A stretch of 64,000 nt of DNA from Welwitschia mirabilis (Eukaryota; Gnetophyta; Gnetopsida; Welwitschiales): assembly GCA_051453625.1 (NCBI GenBank), contig JBOZIK010000001.1, forward strand, positions 211,622,438 to 211,686,437, given 5' to 3'. The translations under genes were made by a program, and so were the position numbers. Under the pieces are notes generated by a model. It was not told the origin of the DNA, searched no databases, and saw only the letters and a list, made by a program, of their open reading frames with translations. Numbering within the stretch: the stretch's first letter is position 1; every line of letters starts with the position of its first letter. Shown here piece after piece: positions 34,871 to 46,499 of this stretch.

Positions 34871-35387
34871 AATGAAACAAAAAGATGGGAATCAGAGGTC
34901 TTCTAAGTTCTATTGTATTTTAACTTTCATACTTAATATTCACTATGATTTCTTAAATTCTTAAAAGTTAATTGATTGATACTATGATAACTTGATATCA
35001 ATATCCATTAAAAACCACAAAAATAAAATAAAATCCATTAACTTAAGTAGGTTTACTTATTAATTCATCGGGTTATGGTTGAATCATTTGATACATTTTC
35101 ATTTTCCATTTCCATCACCCATTCCACTTCACTTCCATTTCATGAGAAATAAATTATAAGGCATAAATTTATTTTTAGGGATTGAAATTTCACTTATAAT
35201 TTATTAAATAAGTTAGTTGCATTATTGTACATTGGTTTTTCCTTTTATAGGTTAATCGCATCGCTTTACATCTTTTTCTTTAAATAAAAGGACTCGTCCA
35301 AATTTTTCTAAGGTCTATTCTCAAAATGATTTTAATACTTTCTATCATAAAACTTTGAGGACAAATTTTAGTTTTGATTAGAAAGTA

Positions 35388-36150
35388 TGACATCCAATTT
35401 TTACATCATTTTTCACTAAATTTTTAAATTTTGNNNNNNNNNNNNNNNNNNNNNNNNNNNNNNNNNNNNNNNNNNNNNNNNNNNNNNNNNNNNNNNNNNN
35501 NNNNNNNNNNNNNNNNNNNNNNNNNNNNNNNNNNNNNNNNNNNNNNNNNNNNNNNNNNNNNNNNNNNNNNNNNNNNNNNNNNNNNNNNNNNNNNNNNNNN
35601 NNNNNNNNNNNNNNNNNNNNNNNNNNNNNNNNNNNNNNNNNNNNNNNNNNNNNNNNNNNNNNNNNNNNNNNNNNNNNNNNNNNNNNNNNNNNNNNNNNNN
35701 NNNNNNNNNNNNNNNNNNNNNNNNNNNNNNNNNNNNNNNNNNNNNNNNNNNNNNNNNNNNNNNNNNNNNNNNNNNNNNNNNNNNNNNNNNNNNNNNNNNN
35801 NNNNNNNNNNNNNNNNNNNNNNNNNNNNNNNNNNNNNNNNNNNNNNNNNNNNNNNNNNNNNNNNNNNNNNNNNNNNNNNNNNNNNNNNNNNNNNNNNNNN
35901 NNNNNNNNNNNNNNNNNNNNNNNNNNNNNNNNNNNNNNNNNNNNNNNNNNNNNNNNNNNNNNNNNNNNNNNNNNNNNNNNNNNNNNNNNNNNNNNNNNNN
36001 NNNNNNNNNNNNNNNNNNNNNNNNNNNNNNNNNNNNNNNNNNNNNNNNNATATGGCAGAAGATGGATACAATTCTACATAAAACAACAGTGGCAATGAAA
36101 AGATGAGGTGGCAACACATAGTTATCGCATTGGAAGACATGTGGTAGAGG
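35388..36150 (+). repeat. Partial LTR-like segment before the 3' LTR of element 1
   Basis: GATTAGAAAGTATGACATCC (35374-35393) looks like a polypurine tract joined to an LTR start. After a 616-base gap (35434-36049) come 101 bases (36050-36150) matching 36346-36446 of the full LTR with a single mismatch. The order suggests a partial LTR just upstream of the complete one, or an assembly duplication. Confidence 0.5.
35434..36049. other. Assembly gap (616 N)
   Basis: An N run between two LTR-derived segments of gypsy element 1. Confidence 0.99.
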
Positions 36151-36170
36151 AAAAGTCTAGTTAGGAAATG

Positions 36171-37517
36171 TGTTAACATACAAAAATTGACATTTATATC
36201 AAGTGTTTTAGACTGATTTATTGTAAATGAATACATTAATTTATCTATTTTAATCACAAAATATGTCTTCTATTACTTTTAAAATAAAACTTAATTTTAT
36301 CATTCTCTCCATAATAATTACATATCTTTAGTCATGTTTTAAAATATATGGCAGAAGATGGATACAATTCTACATAAAACAACAGTGGCAATGAAAAGAT
36401 GAGGTGGCAACACATAGTTATCACATTGGAAGACATGTGGTAGAGGCATGTTGAGGTGGAACTGGAGACATGTGGCATTAGCGCTAGTTAGTAAAGATAT
36501 TTGGTTCTAAAGGATACATGTTGGACTCATCATAATAAAGATTTTATCTAACGCTATATGACAATCTCTACCAAATTCTGGAAGACAATCTCTACCAAAT
36601 GCTAAATGATGAAGATTATACCTAATGATATTAAAAAAAATCTTATCTACCTAATGCTATAAGACAACCTCCACCAAATGCTACAGGACAAAATCTTATC
36701 TACTAAATGCTAAATGATGAAGATTCTACTTAATGCTACAAGCCAAAGGCTCTTAACAACTTCAACCCTACCCTTGCCTAGAACAGGGTCTTGAGCCCTC
36801 ATTTGTAATCATCCTTCATTTTATTGAATCAAAAGAATCCTTGAAGTGTCAAGTTGACATGGCCTTCTAAATCCTTTCTTTGGAAATAAGCTTGTTACAA
36901 GGATAGCTCGAGAAGTACTTTCCAGCTTCCTTCTTCTTTCATTTATGTAATGTAAGTTTTTGATTAATACAAAGTAAATTTTTATTTTTATTTTAAGTCA
37001 TGAATAACTTCATACTTTTAATGCTTAGTGAATCTACTCTATCATGTTCTTTTATCAACTTAGTGAATTCATTAGTTAGTTGGGATAAATCTTTTTAATT
37101 TGATGGATCTTGAATATACTAAGTTCTTATTTTTCATGCTTATTTTAAGGCTATGAAGGATTAAATAACTTTCAAATTCACTAATCCTCACATGGTAAAT
37201 GATATTATGTCATCATAACCGGATCTGTTATTATTTAATAGTTTAAAGCACGTTTCAAGAAGGTATAAGACGTCATCGGAATGGAAAAGTTTTGGTAGTT
37301 AAGTTGAGTGAAACCTTAGAGATTTCTTGTTTTCCTGCTTCTCTAATAGAAGTTTTAAAAAACTCTAAACTCTCTTCTTTTTCCCTTTCTTTTATTTGTA
37401 ACTTGCAAGTTAAGCAAGCTTATGTAATTCCTGAAAGTCAACCCCGATTATTCCTGTGAAAGAATAAAACTAAGTTTTAACTTAGTTTTAAATCTAGTTC
37501 ATGTACTAAAATGAATA
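36171..37517 (+). repeat. 3' LTR of gypsy element 1
   Basis: It starts TGTTAACATACAAAAATTGA and aligns to the 5' LTR across its whole length, ending near ATGAATA at 37517. The length (1,347 bp) is within about 12 bp of the 5' copy. The TATA-box equivalent is GCCTAGAACAGGGTCTTGAG, so the TATA has been lost here. Confidence 0.8.
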
Positions 37518-38069
37518 TATTTCTTTCTAGATATATATAGTATTGTACAGATGTTTGTTTTAGGAGTTTTTATAGATTGATCTACTTGGTTGTTGCATAA
37601 CATTTCTAAGATAACAGTGAGTTCTAAGAACTGTACAATGTTTTTATTTCTAGAGATGAATAATCCCTAGTTGATTTACACCATTACACAATAATTTTTC
37701 ACAACCAATGATGTATTAAATGGGAAAATATAAATATGAAAACGTGCATAATGAAAAAACAAATGGACAAGGAAGATGATAAGTCTATAAGGGAGTAAAA
37801 ACAAAATGAAGATTCTAGCTTTAATATAAAAGATAAGAATTTTGATCATGACATAAATAAATCTAATTAAGATAATTTTATTTTAAAGTTGAACTAAATG
37901 ATAAGTTATTACATAGATTTTTCAAGATCAAGGATTAAATTCAAGAGGATCCATCTAAAGATAAGGCTAGTTGAAAGTTTTATGAGAGAGCCATATAAAT
38001 ATGAACATGTTAAATTCCTCCCTTTTCTTTTTGGGTTAGGTTAACCCTTCACCTTTGATTTGTCTTTGT
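37518..38069 (+). other. 550-bp strip between gypsy elements 1 and 2
   Basis: Holds a Lys/Asp/Asn-rich plus-strand stretch (about 37,740-37,960, with MDKEDDKSIRE and KDKNFDHDINKSN) broken by stops. It resembles in composition the frame at 28,927. It is probably host sequence of the insertions rather than part of either element. Confidence 0.35.
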
Positions 38070-39239
38070 TTGTGTTAGGCTTTAATATTTTTTAAACCAA
38101 AACTCATGTTGTAGTAGAGTCCTGATGTCATTCTTTCCACAGGGATAAACCTAGGTAGAAAACTAAAGAGTGACGACACATAGTTCTCTAACTTGCAAGG
38201 ATTCAAAACAAACTGAAAATTGAGAGTGGGATGAGATGAACTTTGATAGTGAAGTAGGGAAGTAAGCTAATTCTGAAGGTCTAACCTAAATCATATAACA
38301 ATAGAACCTTCAGTTCAACAATATATTATAAAGTCTTAAACTAGAACTTATATTATTAAGTCATTATGGTTCATAAAATGCTGACATAATCTCCTCACCA
38401 CATGAGTATTGGTGAATTTCTTAGTCACCTTGATCCTTCATAGACTAATGTAAACATGAAAAGTAAGAATTAAAAAACCCAAGATCCATAAAAAAAGATG
38501 GTTATAACCAAGAAGTAAACTTAAGAAACTCACTCGATAAACTAAAGTACTTAGCAATGTAGTTTCATTTAAGCATTAAAAGTATAATGTTAATTGCAAA
38601 TCAAAATCAAGGATAAGAAACTACTACTTTATGAAAAATAAAGAATTACATTACGTTAAAGAAAGAAAGCAAAGCTGATATAGATTCATTAAAGATAGCC
38701 TTAAAGCTAGACCACACACAAGGGGGAAGCTTAGAAAGACATGTCAACAATTGACACTCTAAGGGTTCAACTATTTTTGCTAACCATAGATGTTACAAAT
38801 AAGGGCTTTTGAAATTTTGTATAAGTAAAAATAAGGTTAGGATTTCATAATTTAGGGTTTTACAATTGAAAATTTGAGACTTTATGGATATACATTTTAT
38901 CTGAGTTTGATATTATAACTACCTAAACCCATAAGTTGAAATTGATTATTTCCTCAAGATTACTCTAAAATGTATCTTTTGAGGTATTCTACTCCAAATA
39001 ATTAATGACATCAAATAGCAATGCTAGAATTTTTAGCTGACATACTTCCAAATTTTAATATGTCATCTAGAATGCAATAAATTACTTGAAATTGTTGTGG
39101 AGAAATGCATGAGTTTATAAATTATGTTTAAAATGGTAGAAGACATAATTTTATGATAAAAAACTAATTTAATGTCTTTTCCTAAGCTATATTGATTGAA
39201 TATATTTAGTTTAAATGTTAATTTTTAGATGTTATGACA
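38070..39239 (-). repeat. 3' LTR of gypsy element 2
   Basis: Read on minus it begins TGTCATAACATCTAAAAATT directly behind the polypurine tract. Blocks shared with the right LTR include AACTTG-AAGGATTCAAAA, GATCCTTCATAG, TAGAAAGACATGTCAACA, CCCATAAGTTGAAATTGATT and ATGGTAGAAGACATAATTTT. The outer border at about 38,070 is approximate. Confidence 0.8.
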
Positions 39240-39440
39240 CCCCCTAATCAAACTTTTGTTAGACTCTTAGCAAAAAGCATGAAAAAGAATGATTTAACAT
39301 GGAAAAATTCTAAAAAAAATATTTAAGCATGTGAATAATACATGTTTTAAAATTTTTAACCAATTTCAAAAAATAAGACACCCAAATTAAAAAACTTATT
39401 TGAAAAATGTGGATGTCATATTCCCTAATCAAAATTGAAC
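39240..39440 (-). other. Two polypurine-tract-like signals of gypsy element 2
   Basis: On minus, TTTTGATTAGGGAATATGAC (about 39,435-39,410) is a polypurine tract joined to a TGAC LTR-type start. About 170 bp further on, GATTAGGGGG (39249-39240) abuts the real LTR. The first signal is closely related to 35,374-35,393 of element 1. Confidence 0.6.
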
Positions 39441-40499
39441 TCTGTTCTCAAAGTTTAAAAGATAGAAAAATTTAACATATTTTTTGAGAACACATTGATA
39501 AACCCTTAGGAACATTTTTTATTAAATATCATTTTATTGGAAAAGAAAAATATGCAAAGCAATGAAACTGAGTTATAATGCATAAGAAAGAAAAATGCTT
39601 AAAGGGAAATGTGCAATACAAAAAATGTTTAAACTAATGCATGAAGTGGAAGGAAATTCTCTAACAACTTGCTTAGTGATGAGGTTCCACAAATGATTGT
39701 TGTAAATGAAAGAAATAAAGAGAAATGAAAGATGAAAATTTAAGAGGAAGAAGAGATAAAAATGAAGATGATGACAGAAGTGTCAAAATGAGATGTAAAA
39801 CGAATGAAAACTGAGTTACAATCTATTTTTGTGAAATATTATGATATTCTAGTGAGCTAATATGATTATGAATTAGAGCAATAGGTTGTGTGAATAATCA
39901 TAAAATGAATAAAGAAAAATGGATAGCAGTGTCATTGATGTCTTACAGTAATGTCGAATTTCTATGGTATATGCTCTTAGATTTGGAATATTCAATGGAT
40001 AAGGATGCATTGATTACAAAAACATAACAAGTAAGGTGATGAAATGATAAAAAGGCTCAGTGTGATAGAATGAAATCTTAATGATCATTTTGTCTTAAGA
40101 CATTTTAGACTGACTTAGTCCTGGTATAACATAGTGAGGGAAAGATTTCATCATAACAAACATAAATGTACCTTTAAGTATGCTTTCTCATAAATATGGA
40201 AAGGTGAATGCATGTGGTATGGGATGGTAATGGAAATGAGATGAATAAAAATGCAACTAACATTCTACTATGTATTCTTTAAATAAAAGAAACTATAAAG
40301 CTAAAGTAGTGGCTTAGAAAAAATTTATTTAATCATGGACCTAAGTCACACAAGGTGAGGCATTGATAAAGTAAATTCATGTAATTCAAGAGTAGTAAAA
40401 AGATCTTAAGTACCAAATGGTAAAATAAGAAATTCACAAGAAGTTCTCTAATCCCATGTTAGTTTATTTCTAGTATTACTTTTTTACAATCATAAGTGA

Positions 40500-40665
40500 T
40501 ATCTTTTAAGTATATCATATTAAGCATGTAATGTTACGGCGTTTTCTTCCAATAGAGTTAAGCATGTTGTTTGTTGAAGAAATCAGTATTGCATTACCAA
40601 TGAGCGTCTATAGTCCTAATGCTTAAAGATAAAATGTTATTTTTGAAAAGTGACATTATATTTTC
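40500..40665 (-). repeat. Conserved 3' non-coding block (element 2)
   Basis: Minus strand: GACTATAGACGCTCATTGG, AACATGCTTAACTCTATTGG and AAGAAAACGCCGTAAC, aligning with 34,690-34,830 of element 1. 39,440-40,500 is AT-rich without a recognisable domain. Confidence 0.6.
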
Positions 40666-40880
40666 ATCTAATTCTACTTATCATATTCATCATTGTTTTT
40701 AATTCAGATAGGAGGGGTCTTAGACTAATTAGCCTAATTAATAAAATATCTTATCCTCATAAATGCTTGAAAGAAAAACACATCATAAAAGTTTATAAGC
40801 CATCTTATCTTTCCTTGGTTCCAAATTAGAAACATCAAATGAATGCAAGCCTTAGCTTAATAAAAGAACCCAAATATAAA

Positions 40881-41676
40881 NNNNNNNNNNNNNNNNNNNN
40901 NNNNNNNNNNNNNNNNNNNNNNNNNNNNNNNNNNNNNNNNNNNNNNNNNNNNNNNNNNNNNNNNNNNNNNNNNNNNNNNNNNNNNNNNNNNNNNNNNNNN
41001 NNNNNNNNNNNNNNNNNNNNNNNNNNNNNNNNNNNNNNNNNNNNNNNNNNNNNNNNNNNNNNNNNNNNNNNNNNNNNNNNNNNNNNNNNNNNNNNNNNNN
41101 NNNNNNNNNNNNNNNNNNNNNNNNNNNNNNNNNNNNNNNNNNNNNNNNNNNNNNNNNNNNNNNNNNNNNNNNNNNNNNNNNNNNNNNNNNNNNNNNNNNN
41201 NNNNNNNNNNNNNNNNNNNNNNNNNNNNNNNNNNNNNNNNNNNNNNNNNNNNNNNNNNNNNNNNNNNNNNNNNNNNNNNNNNNNNNNNNNNNNNNNNNNN
41301 NNNNNNNNNNNNNNNNNNNNNNNNNNNNNNNNNNNNNNNNNNNNNNNNNNNNNNNNNNNNNNNNNNNNNNNNNNNNNNNNNNNNNNNNNNNNNNNNNNNN
41401 NNNNNNNNNNNNNNNNNNNNNNNNNNNNNNNNNNNNNNNNNNNNNNNNNNNNNNNNNNNNNNNNNNNNNNNNNNNNNNNNNNNNNNNNNNNNNNNNNNNN
41501 NNNNNNNNNNNNNNNNNNNNNNNNNNNNNNNNNNNNNNNNNNNNNNNNNNNNNNNNNNNNNNNNNNNNNNNNNNNNNNNNNNNNNNNNNNNNNNNNNNNN
41601 NNNNNNNNNNNNNNNNNNNNNNNNNNNNNNNNNNNNNNNNNNNNNNNNNNNNNNNNNNNNNNNNNNNNNNNNNNNN
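40881..41676. other. Assembly gap (796 N)
   Basis: An N run inside gypsy element 2. Confidence 0.99.
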
Positions 41677-41925
41677 TGATAATGCCTTATCCCCTGAAAT
41701 AGGTGAAATTTTGGATTTCTTAACTAGAATGGATTAAGACGAGGGTTAAATAAATGGTAGTACTTGGGTGGTCTTATGAGAGAGATGTCAAGCATTAATT
41801 ATATTATGCAATGACCTACCCATCTTATGTCAAGTATATGAGAAAAATACAACCTAAAGTTATGCAATGAATCTAAAAATTTTAAACTAAAAGGTTTTCC
41901 AAAGTGATGTAAGATCATAAAGGAT

Positions 41926-43000
41926 TTATGACTTAAGAGTGTGATGCCTATAATCAGATGAGATGTGATGAACTAATAGAGAATCCATGCAAATTTTTAT
42001 GCATGAGTCTATGAAATCTAAGAGAACATTCATGTAAGTATTCAAGCTTATGCATTTAAGGTCTAAAACTATCCATCCTTTATCTTGTTTATGGTTCTCT
42101 AACAAATGTTGCAAGATATCATTTTGAGAAGAAGACAAAGATAGATTGGAATCCATTTGACAAGAGAAATGTTCATCAAAAGAATCATTAGAAGTTGGCT
42201 CTAATGATAAAGAAGGTTTATCTTCTTCATTGAGACTTGAATCTTGCTTAAAAGATAATGATGAAATAGAAACATTTGACTTATGAAGTTGTTAAAAAGA
42301 AGGTAAAGTTTTTGCATAAGATGAATCTTGTAGAAATTCTTCTTTGATATTCTCCTCTTCACAAAGGTTCCTACATGACTCATCTTTAGATGTATAACTA
42401 TATTTAAGGGGGTGTCTTTTCTTAAATGATTTTCCATCCTCTATTATATTGTCATCTTCAAGGTCCTCATGGATTTTCTCATTAGCTTCTTCCTCACTTC
42501 TAAAGGATATGATTCTTTTTCATCAACTTGACTATCATTAATTCTTTCAAGATTCCTAGCATTAGGTTCAAGGGATGTGGGATGTTCTTCCTCTTCAGGT
42601 TAATTAAGTGTATAAATGATTTGAGTAGTAGTTTAATTTTTCTATTAGAAACTTTATTTAAGACTTTCCATGATTTGTGTCTGAGATTTCATGAATGTTT
42701 AAAGGTTTATTCCAAAGAATGCAAAGAGGATTAAGGAATGTTGATAGAGGTTTGAGTAGCACCTACTAAGAATTTCTGTACAGTATCTTCTAAGGTACTT
42801 AAAGAGTTAGATGTAGGAAGATGAATGGTATTGGTCAAATGATAAAAAATATGGAAGGAAAAATAAAAGATAAGAATAGAAGGTGAAGGAAATTAATAGG
42901 TTGATGAGGAATAAGGGTCATCATGGGTGGTGGAAAACATAGAATTAAATTCATTTTATTAAAAGTAAAGATTTACAAACTCATGGTAAGGATATTAATC
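41926..43000 (-). pseudogene. Gypsy linker/spacer polyprotein segment of element 2
   Basis: On minus, across frames: EEANEKIHEDLEDDN, KYSYTSKDESCRNLCEEE, QLHKSNVSISSLSFKQDSSL and, in the open 76-codon piece 42156-41926, MDSNLSLSSSQNDILQHLLE followed by NHKQDKGWIVLDLKCISLN and FIDSCIKICMDSLL. These align motif by motif with element 1, including NEEIHEDL, KDES, QLH, KQDPSLNE and SQNNFLQELL. This copy keeps the Trp in GWIVLDLK that is a stop in element 1. The pattern supports an ancestral protein rather than chance. Confidence 0.62.
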
Positions 43001-43764
43001 TTTATATAAAGGAGGCTTTAGGTATTGAAGATAATCTCTAATGATTCACTTAGTGTCAAAAGAGTCTTGGGGTTTAAAATGATATGGGTTGTCATTAAGG
43101 AAAGGCAAAGGAAAAAATATGATTTTGTGATCAACATTAAACTCCATGATAGATTTGGAATGGGTTTGACAAAAGAACTTACATTATAATTTTTTTAAAA
43201 AATCACAAATGATTAAGAAATATTTGGAGTCCAAAATGTTAGAGAATGATGGTTTTAAGAAAAGCTTAATTCTGGACAATGTTGAGAGGGATGAGGTAAA
43301 TGTCTAGGCCAATTTTGAGTGAAAAATTCACAAAATAGCCAATGTTTTTTATTACTGTTCATGGTGATGCTCATATTCTTTAGAGAAATGGATCAAAAAA
43401 ATACAGCATTACATTCTTGACTATGTAAACTAATTTTCATAATGGACCACAAAAAATGAATGATAGAAAATGAAACAACAGTGTAGATAGAAAAAAAGAA
43501 TTATGAAAAAAAACCCTAAGAAAATGAATAATTTAGAAAACTAATAGAAATTTGAAAATTGCACATAGAACTAAAAATATAAATCTACTATAAAAATGAA
43601 AAAATAAAAATAAGGGAAAAAGTTCTTGTTTGTTTTCATCATTTACATTTTTTTTGTTTGGGTCATAAACCTATAAAAAATTTAATAGACCTACAACAAC
43701 AAAATATTTCATATGGAAATTATTTTTAGGTTAGAACAAAAACTTACTAACACTCAAAAAATGG

Positions 43765-43895
43765 ATCAGTTGGGGTATCATTGGAAATAGACTGGTATCC
43801 ACCACTTAAAAATGCAGAACTAAAAGATAATGCTAAAAGCAAATCGGACCAGTTTCGATATCACTGGAAGGAATTAGTACCAACCACTGTGAGTG
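43765..43895 (-). repeat. Repeated leader motif in gypsy element 2
   Basis: Minus strand: GTGGTTGGTACTAATTCCTT at the right and GTGGTGGATACCAGTCTATT at the left start two ~40-bp units that each run through (C/T)CA(G/A)TGATA to AACTG(G/A)TCC. They match the pair in the leader of element 1 (31265-31393) in sequence and place but in reverse order of subtype. Confidence 0.65.
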
Positions 43896-43958
43896 CTAAA
43901 AAATTAAAAATTATAAGGAAAAAAGATTACAACCTTTTGTGAAGCTACCATGCCATTA

Positions 43959-43976
43959 TCCTTAGAAACAGTGCTA
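43959..43976 (-). other. Primer binding site of gypsy element 2 (decayed)
   Basis: Minus strand TAGCACTGTTTCTAAGGA, followed by TAATGGCATGGTAGCTTC. Element 1 has TAATGGCACAGTAGCTTC in the same place. It derives from the tRNA-Asp-type site by G-to-A and C-to-T changes plus one other substitution. Confidence 0.68.
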
Positions 43977-43980
43977 AAAA

Positions 43981-44370
43981 CCTATTCATGTTTAGCTTTT
44001 ATAATTTATAAATCAAAAATCAAATTATAGTAAAGTTCCAATGTTGTTCTCCATACAAGGATAAATTGAAATAGAAAACTAAATATTGATGACACAAAAT
44101 TTTTCAACTTGTAAGGATTCAAAAGAAACTAAAAATTGAAAGTGAGATGAGGTGAGTTTTGATGGGAAATTAGTGAAACAAGCTAACTCTAAAGGTATAA
44201 CTTAAATCATTAACAAAAAAACATTCACTTCAATAATATACTATAAATTCTTAGAATAAGTCTTATATTGTTAAGTTGTTATGTCTTAAATCATGGTAAT
44301 ATAATTTTATTTACCACATGAGTCATGATGAATTCCTTAGTTATTTTGATCCTTCATAGCCTAACGTAAG
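43981..44370 (-). repeat. 5' LTR of gypsy element 2, inner part
   Basis: It matches about 38,070-38,450 of the 3' LTR and stops abruptly at 44,370, where the TGACAACATTC start of element 3 begins. The other part of this LTR is at about 54,570-55,320. Confidence 0.8.
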
Positions 44371-45650
44371 TGACAACATTCAAAAATTTACATTTATATC
44401 AAAGAATTAAGGCCTTATTAGCAAGTTTAATTAAGCATCATGACAATTTTATGCATTTCTTTCACTTAAGGTCATGACAATCCTGTTTTACTGCTAATAT
44501 GCCTAAAAAATATTATTTCACAAGATAAATATGATATCAAGAGCACATAAGTGATGGCGACATCAGTCTTAGGCATGATATAGTGCCAATTTCGTGGAGC
44601 AAAACAGTACCATTCTTATGTTCTTGGGTCCTTTTGATGCAAGCAATTCATTCCCATCATTTCTGAAAATAGAAGGTGAATGAGGAATATTTTTAAGAAG
44701 AACCCCTCAATTTGGGACCATGACTAAAGAATTATTTTATGTACTTTGAGCATTCTTTAGAATGATCACATTAGGCCTTAAAAACCCTAACTGAAAACCC
44801 TAATTTAGGCCTATAAGTACCCTTCCTTACTTCATTTGAAGGGAGGTACTTTTATTGTGATATTTTAAGGAGATTAGAGATTTAGCCATGAGTTATTTCT
44901 AAGCCTCTCATAGGAATGGGATAACTACCAAGCTGGCATGATTCTTCTTGGTTTAGAATGAGTTCATTTCTAGATTGTGTACTTTATTTATTCTAATAAC
45001 AAAGTGCTACATGTTCTTGATGGATCACTTTTATATTAAGTTTTGAATGTCATACTTATTACACTTAGGATTGGCTGAGTCATGCTTTTACTTTAAGATC
45101 TAATTTGGTAATATTCCTTTACATTCTAGCTTGCATAACCTAAATGTTTATCTGATAGATCTTAGAAGACTCCTACTTTCCATGCTTATGCTATTCACAC
45201 TGTAAAGGCTAGGTGGCTTGGTTGTATCACCATCATGTATATGATAGATACGATTATGCCATTGTTCTTGAGCTTAAAGTAATAAAATACTCATTGTCAT
45301 AGTGGATTATATCATTGTGAATGAGTTTGAAGTAAAGATACATGTTTTCAATTTAAGTTCTTATGCTTTTTAATGAGGTTATTATGTTAATTGAATGCTA
45401 TGTTTTATTCCTAGATCTCTAATACCATTTTACTCTCTACTACTCTATACTTTTGTGCTTTTTTTACTAATAGATTTTATCATATATTTGTAAGAAAGAA
45501 TGGCACTGGAGCTATACTACAAACAGAAGTCCTAATATTATTTATAAAATTTAGATATGATCATGCAAGATTTATATCCCTAGGATGATCTTATGAATTA
45601 TCATTATTAACGATAGATACAAGCGTAGCCAAATTTCATCATGAATAGCT
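44371..45650 (+). repeat. 5' LTR of gypsy element 3
   Basis: It starts TGACAACATTCAAAAATTTA. Blocks shared with 53,157-54,392: TTTTATGCATTTCTTTCACT, TTTTACTGCTAATATGCCTA, GCAATTCATTCCCATCATTT, ATGAGTTATTTCTAAGCCTC and ACTATACTACAAACAGAAGT. TAGGCCTATAAGTACCC near 44,810 is a TATA-like box at a normal place in the LTR. Confidence 0.85.
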
Positions 45651-45653
45651 TTT

Positions 45654-45671
45654 TGGCATTGTTATTAGTGA
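45654..45671 (+). other. Primer binding site of gypsy element 3 (decayed)
   Basis: TGGCATTGTTATTAGTGA keeps the TGGC start and the spacing of the tRNA-Asp-type site TGGCGCCGTTGCCGGGGA. All but one difference is a G-to-A or C-to-T change. Confidence 0.72.
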
Positions 45672-46499
45672 TACTGACACAATAGCTAGAGTGGGGTATG
45701 CATAAAATTTAATTTCTGTATCCTTTTTAGATTTCTTTTTTATTAGTTTTTAGTTGTTATTTATCTTTTTATTTTTGTTTTTACTAGTCCCTTTCCAGTG
45801 CCTTTTTTTTTAATCAACAAGGGATTCATGTTGGTCACTTGATTAATGGAACCTGATCTAGTGACTTCTTTTTATTTTTCTTCTTTTTTATTTCTTTTCT
45901 TTTAGATTTTATTTTTGTTTTCATTTATTTTTATTTCTTTTATTGCAAAATATTATCTAGATAGTATATCATTTTTTTTTCCCTAAGCAAGGGTTGATCT
46001 TTAAAGGTTTTGAAGAAAAAACTTAAAAAAAAGAAAAAAATTCTATCCATCTTGTCTCTTTACCATCTTTTTTCTCCTCTCTTCCCTTCTATATCTAAGG
46101 TGACTTCCTTAATAGGTACTTAAATAAGAAGAACATCATCAAAAAGTTTGAGGAAAGTGCTTTAGTACATGCATTTTTCATTTTTGTAATTTTCATTTCT
46201 TACATTTTCCATTTTTTTATTAGTTCTTTCTAGAACCCTTGTTTATGCTTTTTTTGTTAGTTAGCCAAACTGATCTTATATCTCAGACTATTAATTTTTT
46301 TGAATCTCTGACTATCATTTTTACTGAATCAATTTTATGTCATCTTATCAGCACTAGTGCCAATGGCTTCTTACATTGAAGTATCTTGAGCTTTGGTGAA
46401 ATTTACTTTTACGGCATCTTAAACCTTTTCATATATTGTCTACTTTTAGAAATGTAGCTTGTCTTGATTATTTTCTTATATTTTATGAACTAGGAATAA

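Larger units (their letters stand above)
29826..37517 (+). mobile_element. Gypsy element 1: non-autonomous LTR element (plus)
   Basis: LTRs of about 1.34 kb at 29,826-31,160 and 36,171-37,517 enclose about 5 kb. A decayed tRNA-Asp-type primer binding site (31170-31187) follows the 5' LTR, and a purine-rich AAAAGTCTAGTTAGGAAATG abuts the 3' LTR. The interior holds a long leader with repeated motifs, a conserved linker-type coding region (about 32,600-33,960) and a conserved 3' non-coding block (about 34,500-34,860). No gag, RT or integrase is seen, though 607- and 616-base gaps could hide some sequence. It shares these parts with elements 2 and 3. Confidence 0.75.

Noticed and set aside
35416-36257. 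Long frames around the 616-base gap
   Set aside because: N translation plus LTR sequence.
40839-41702. 287-codon plus-strand frame
   Set aside because: N translation inside gypsy element 2.
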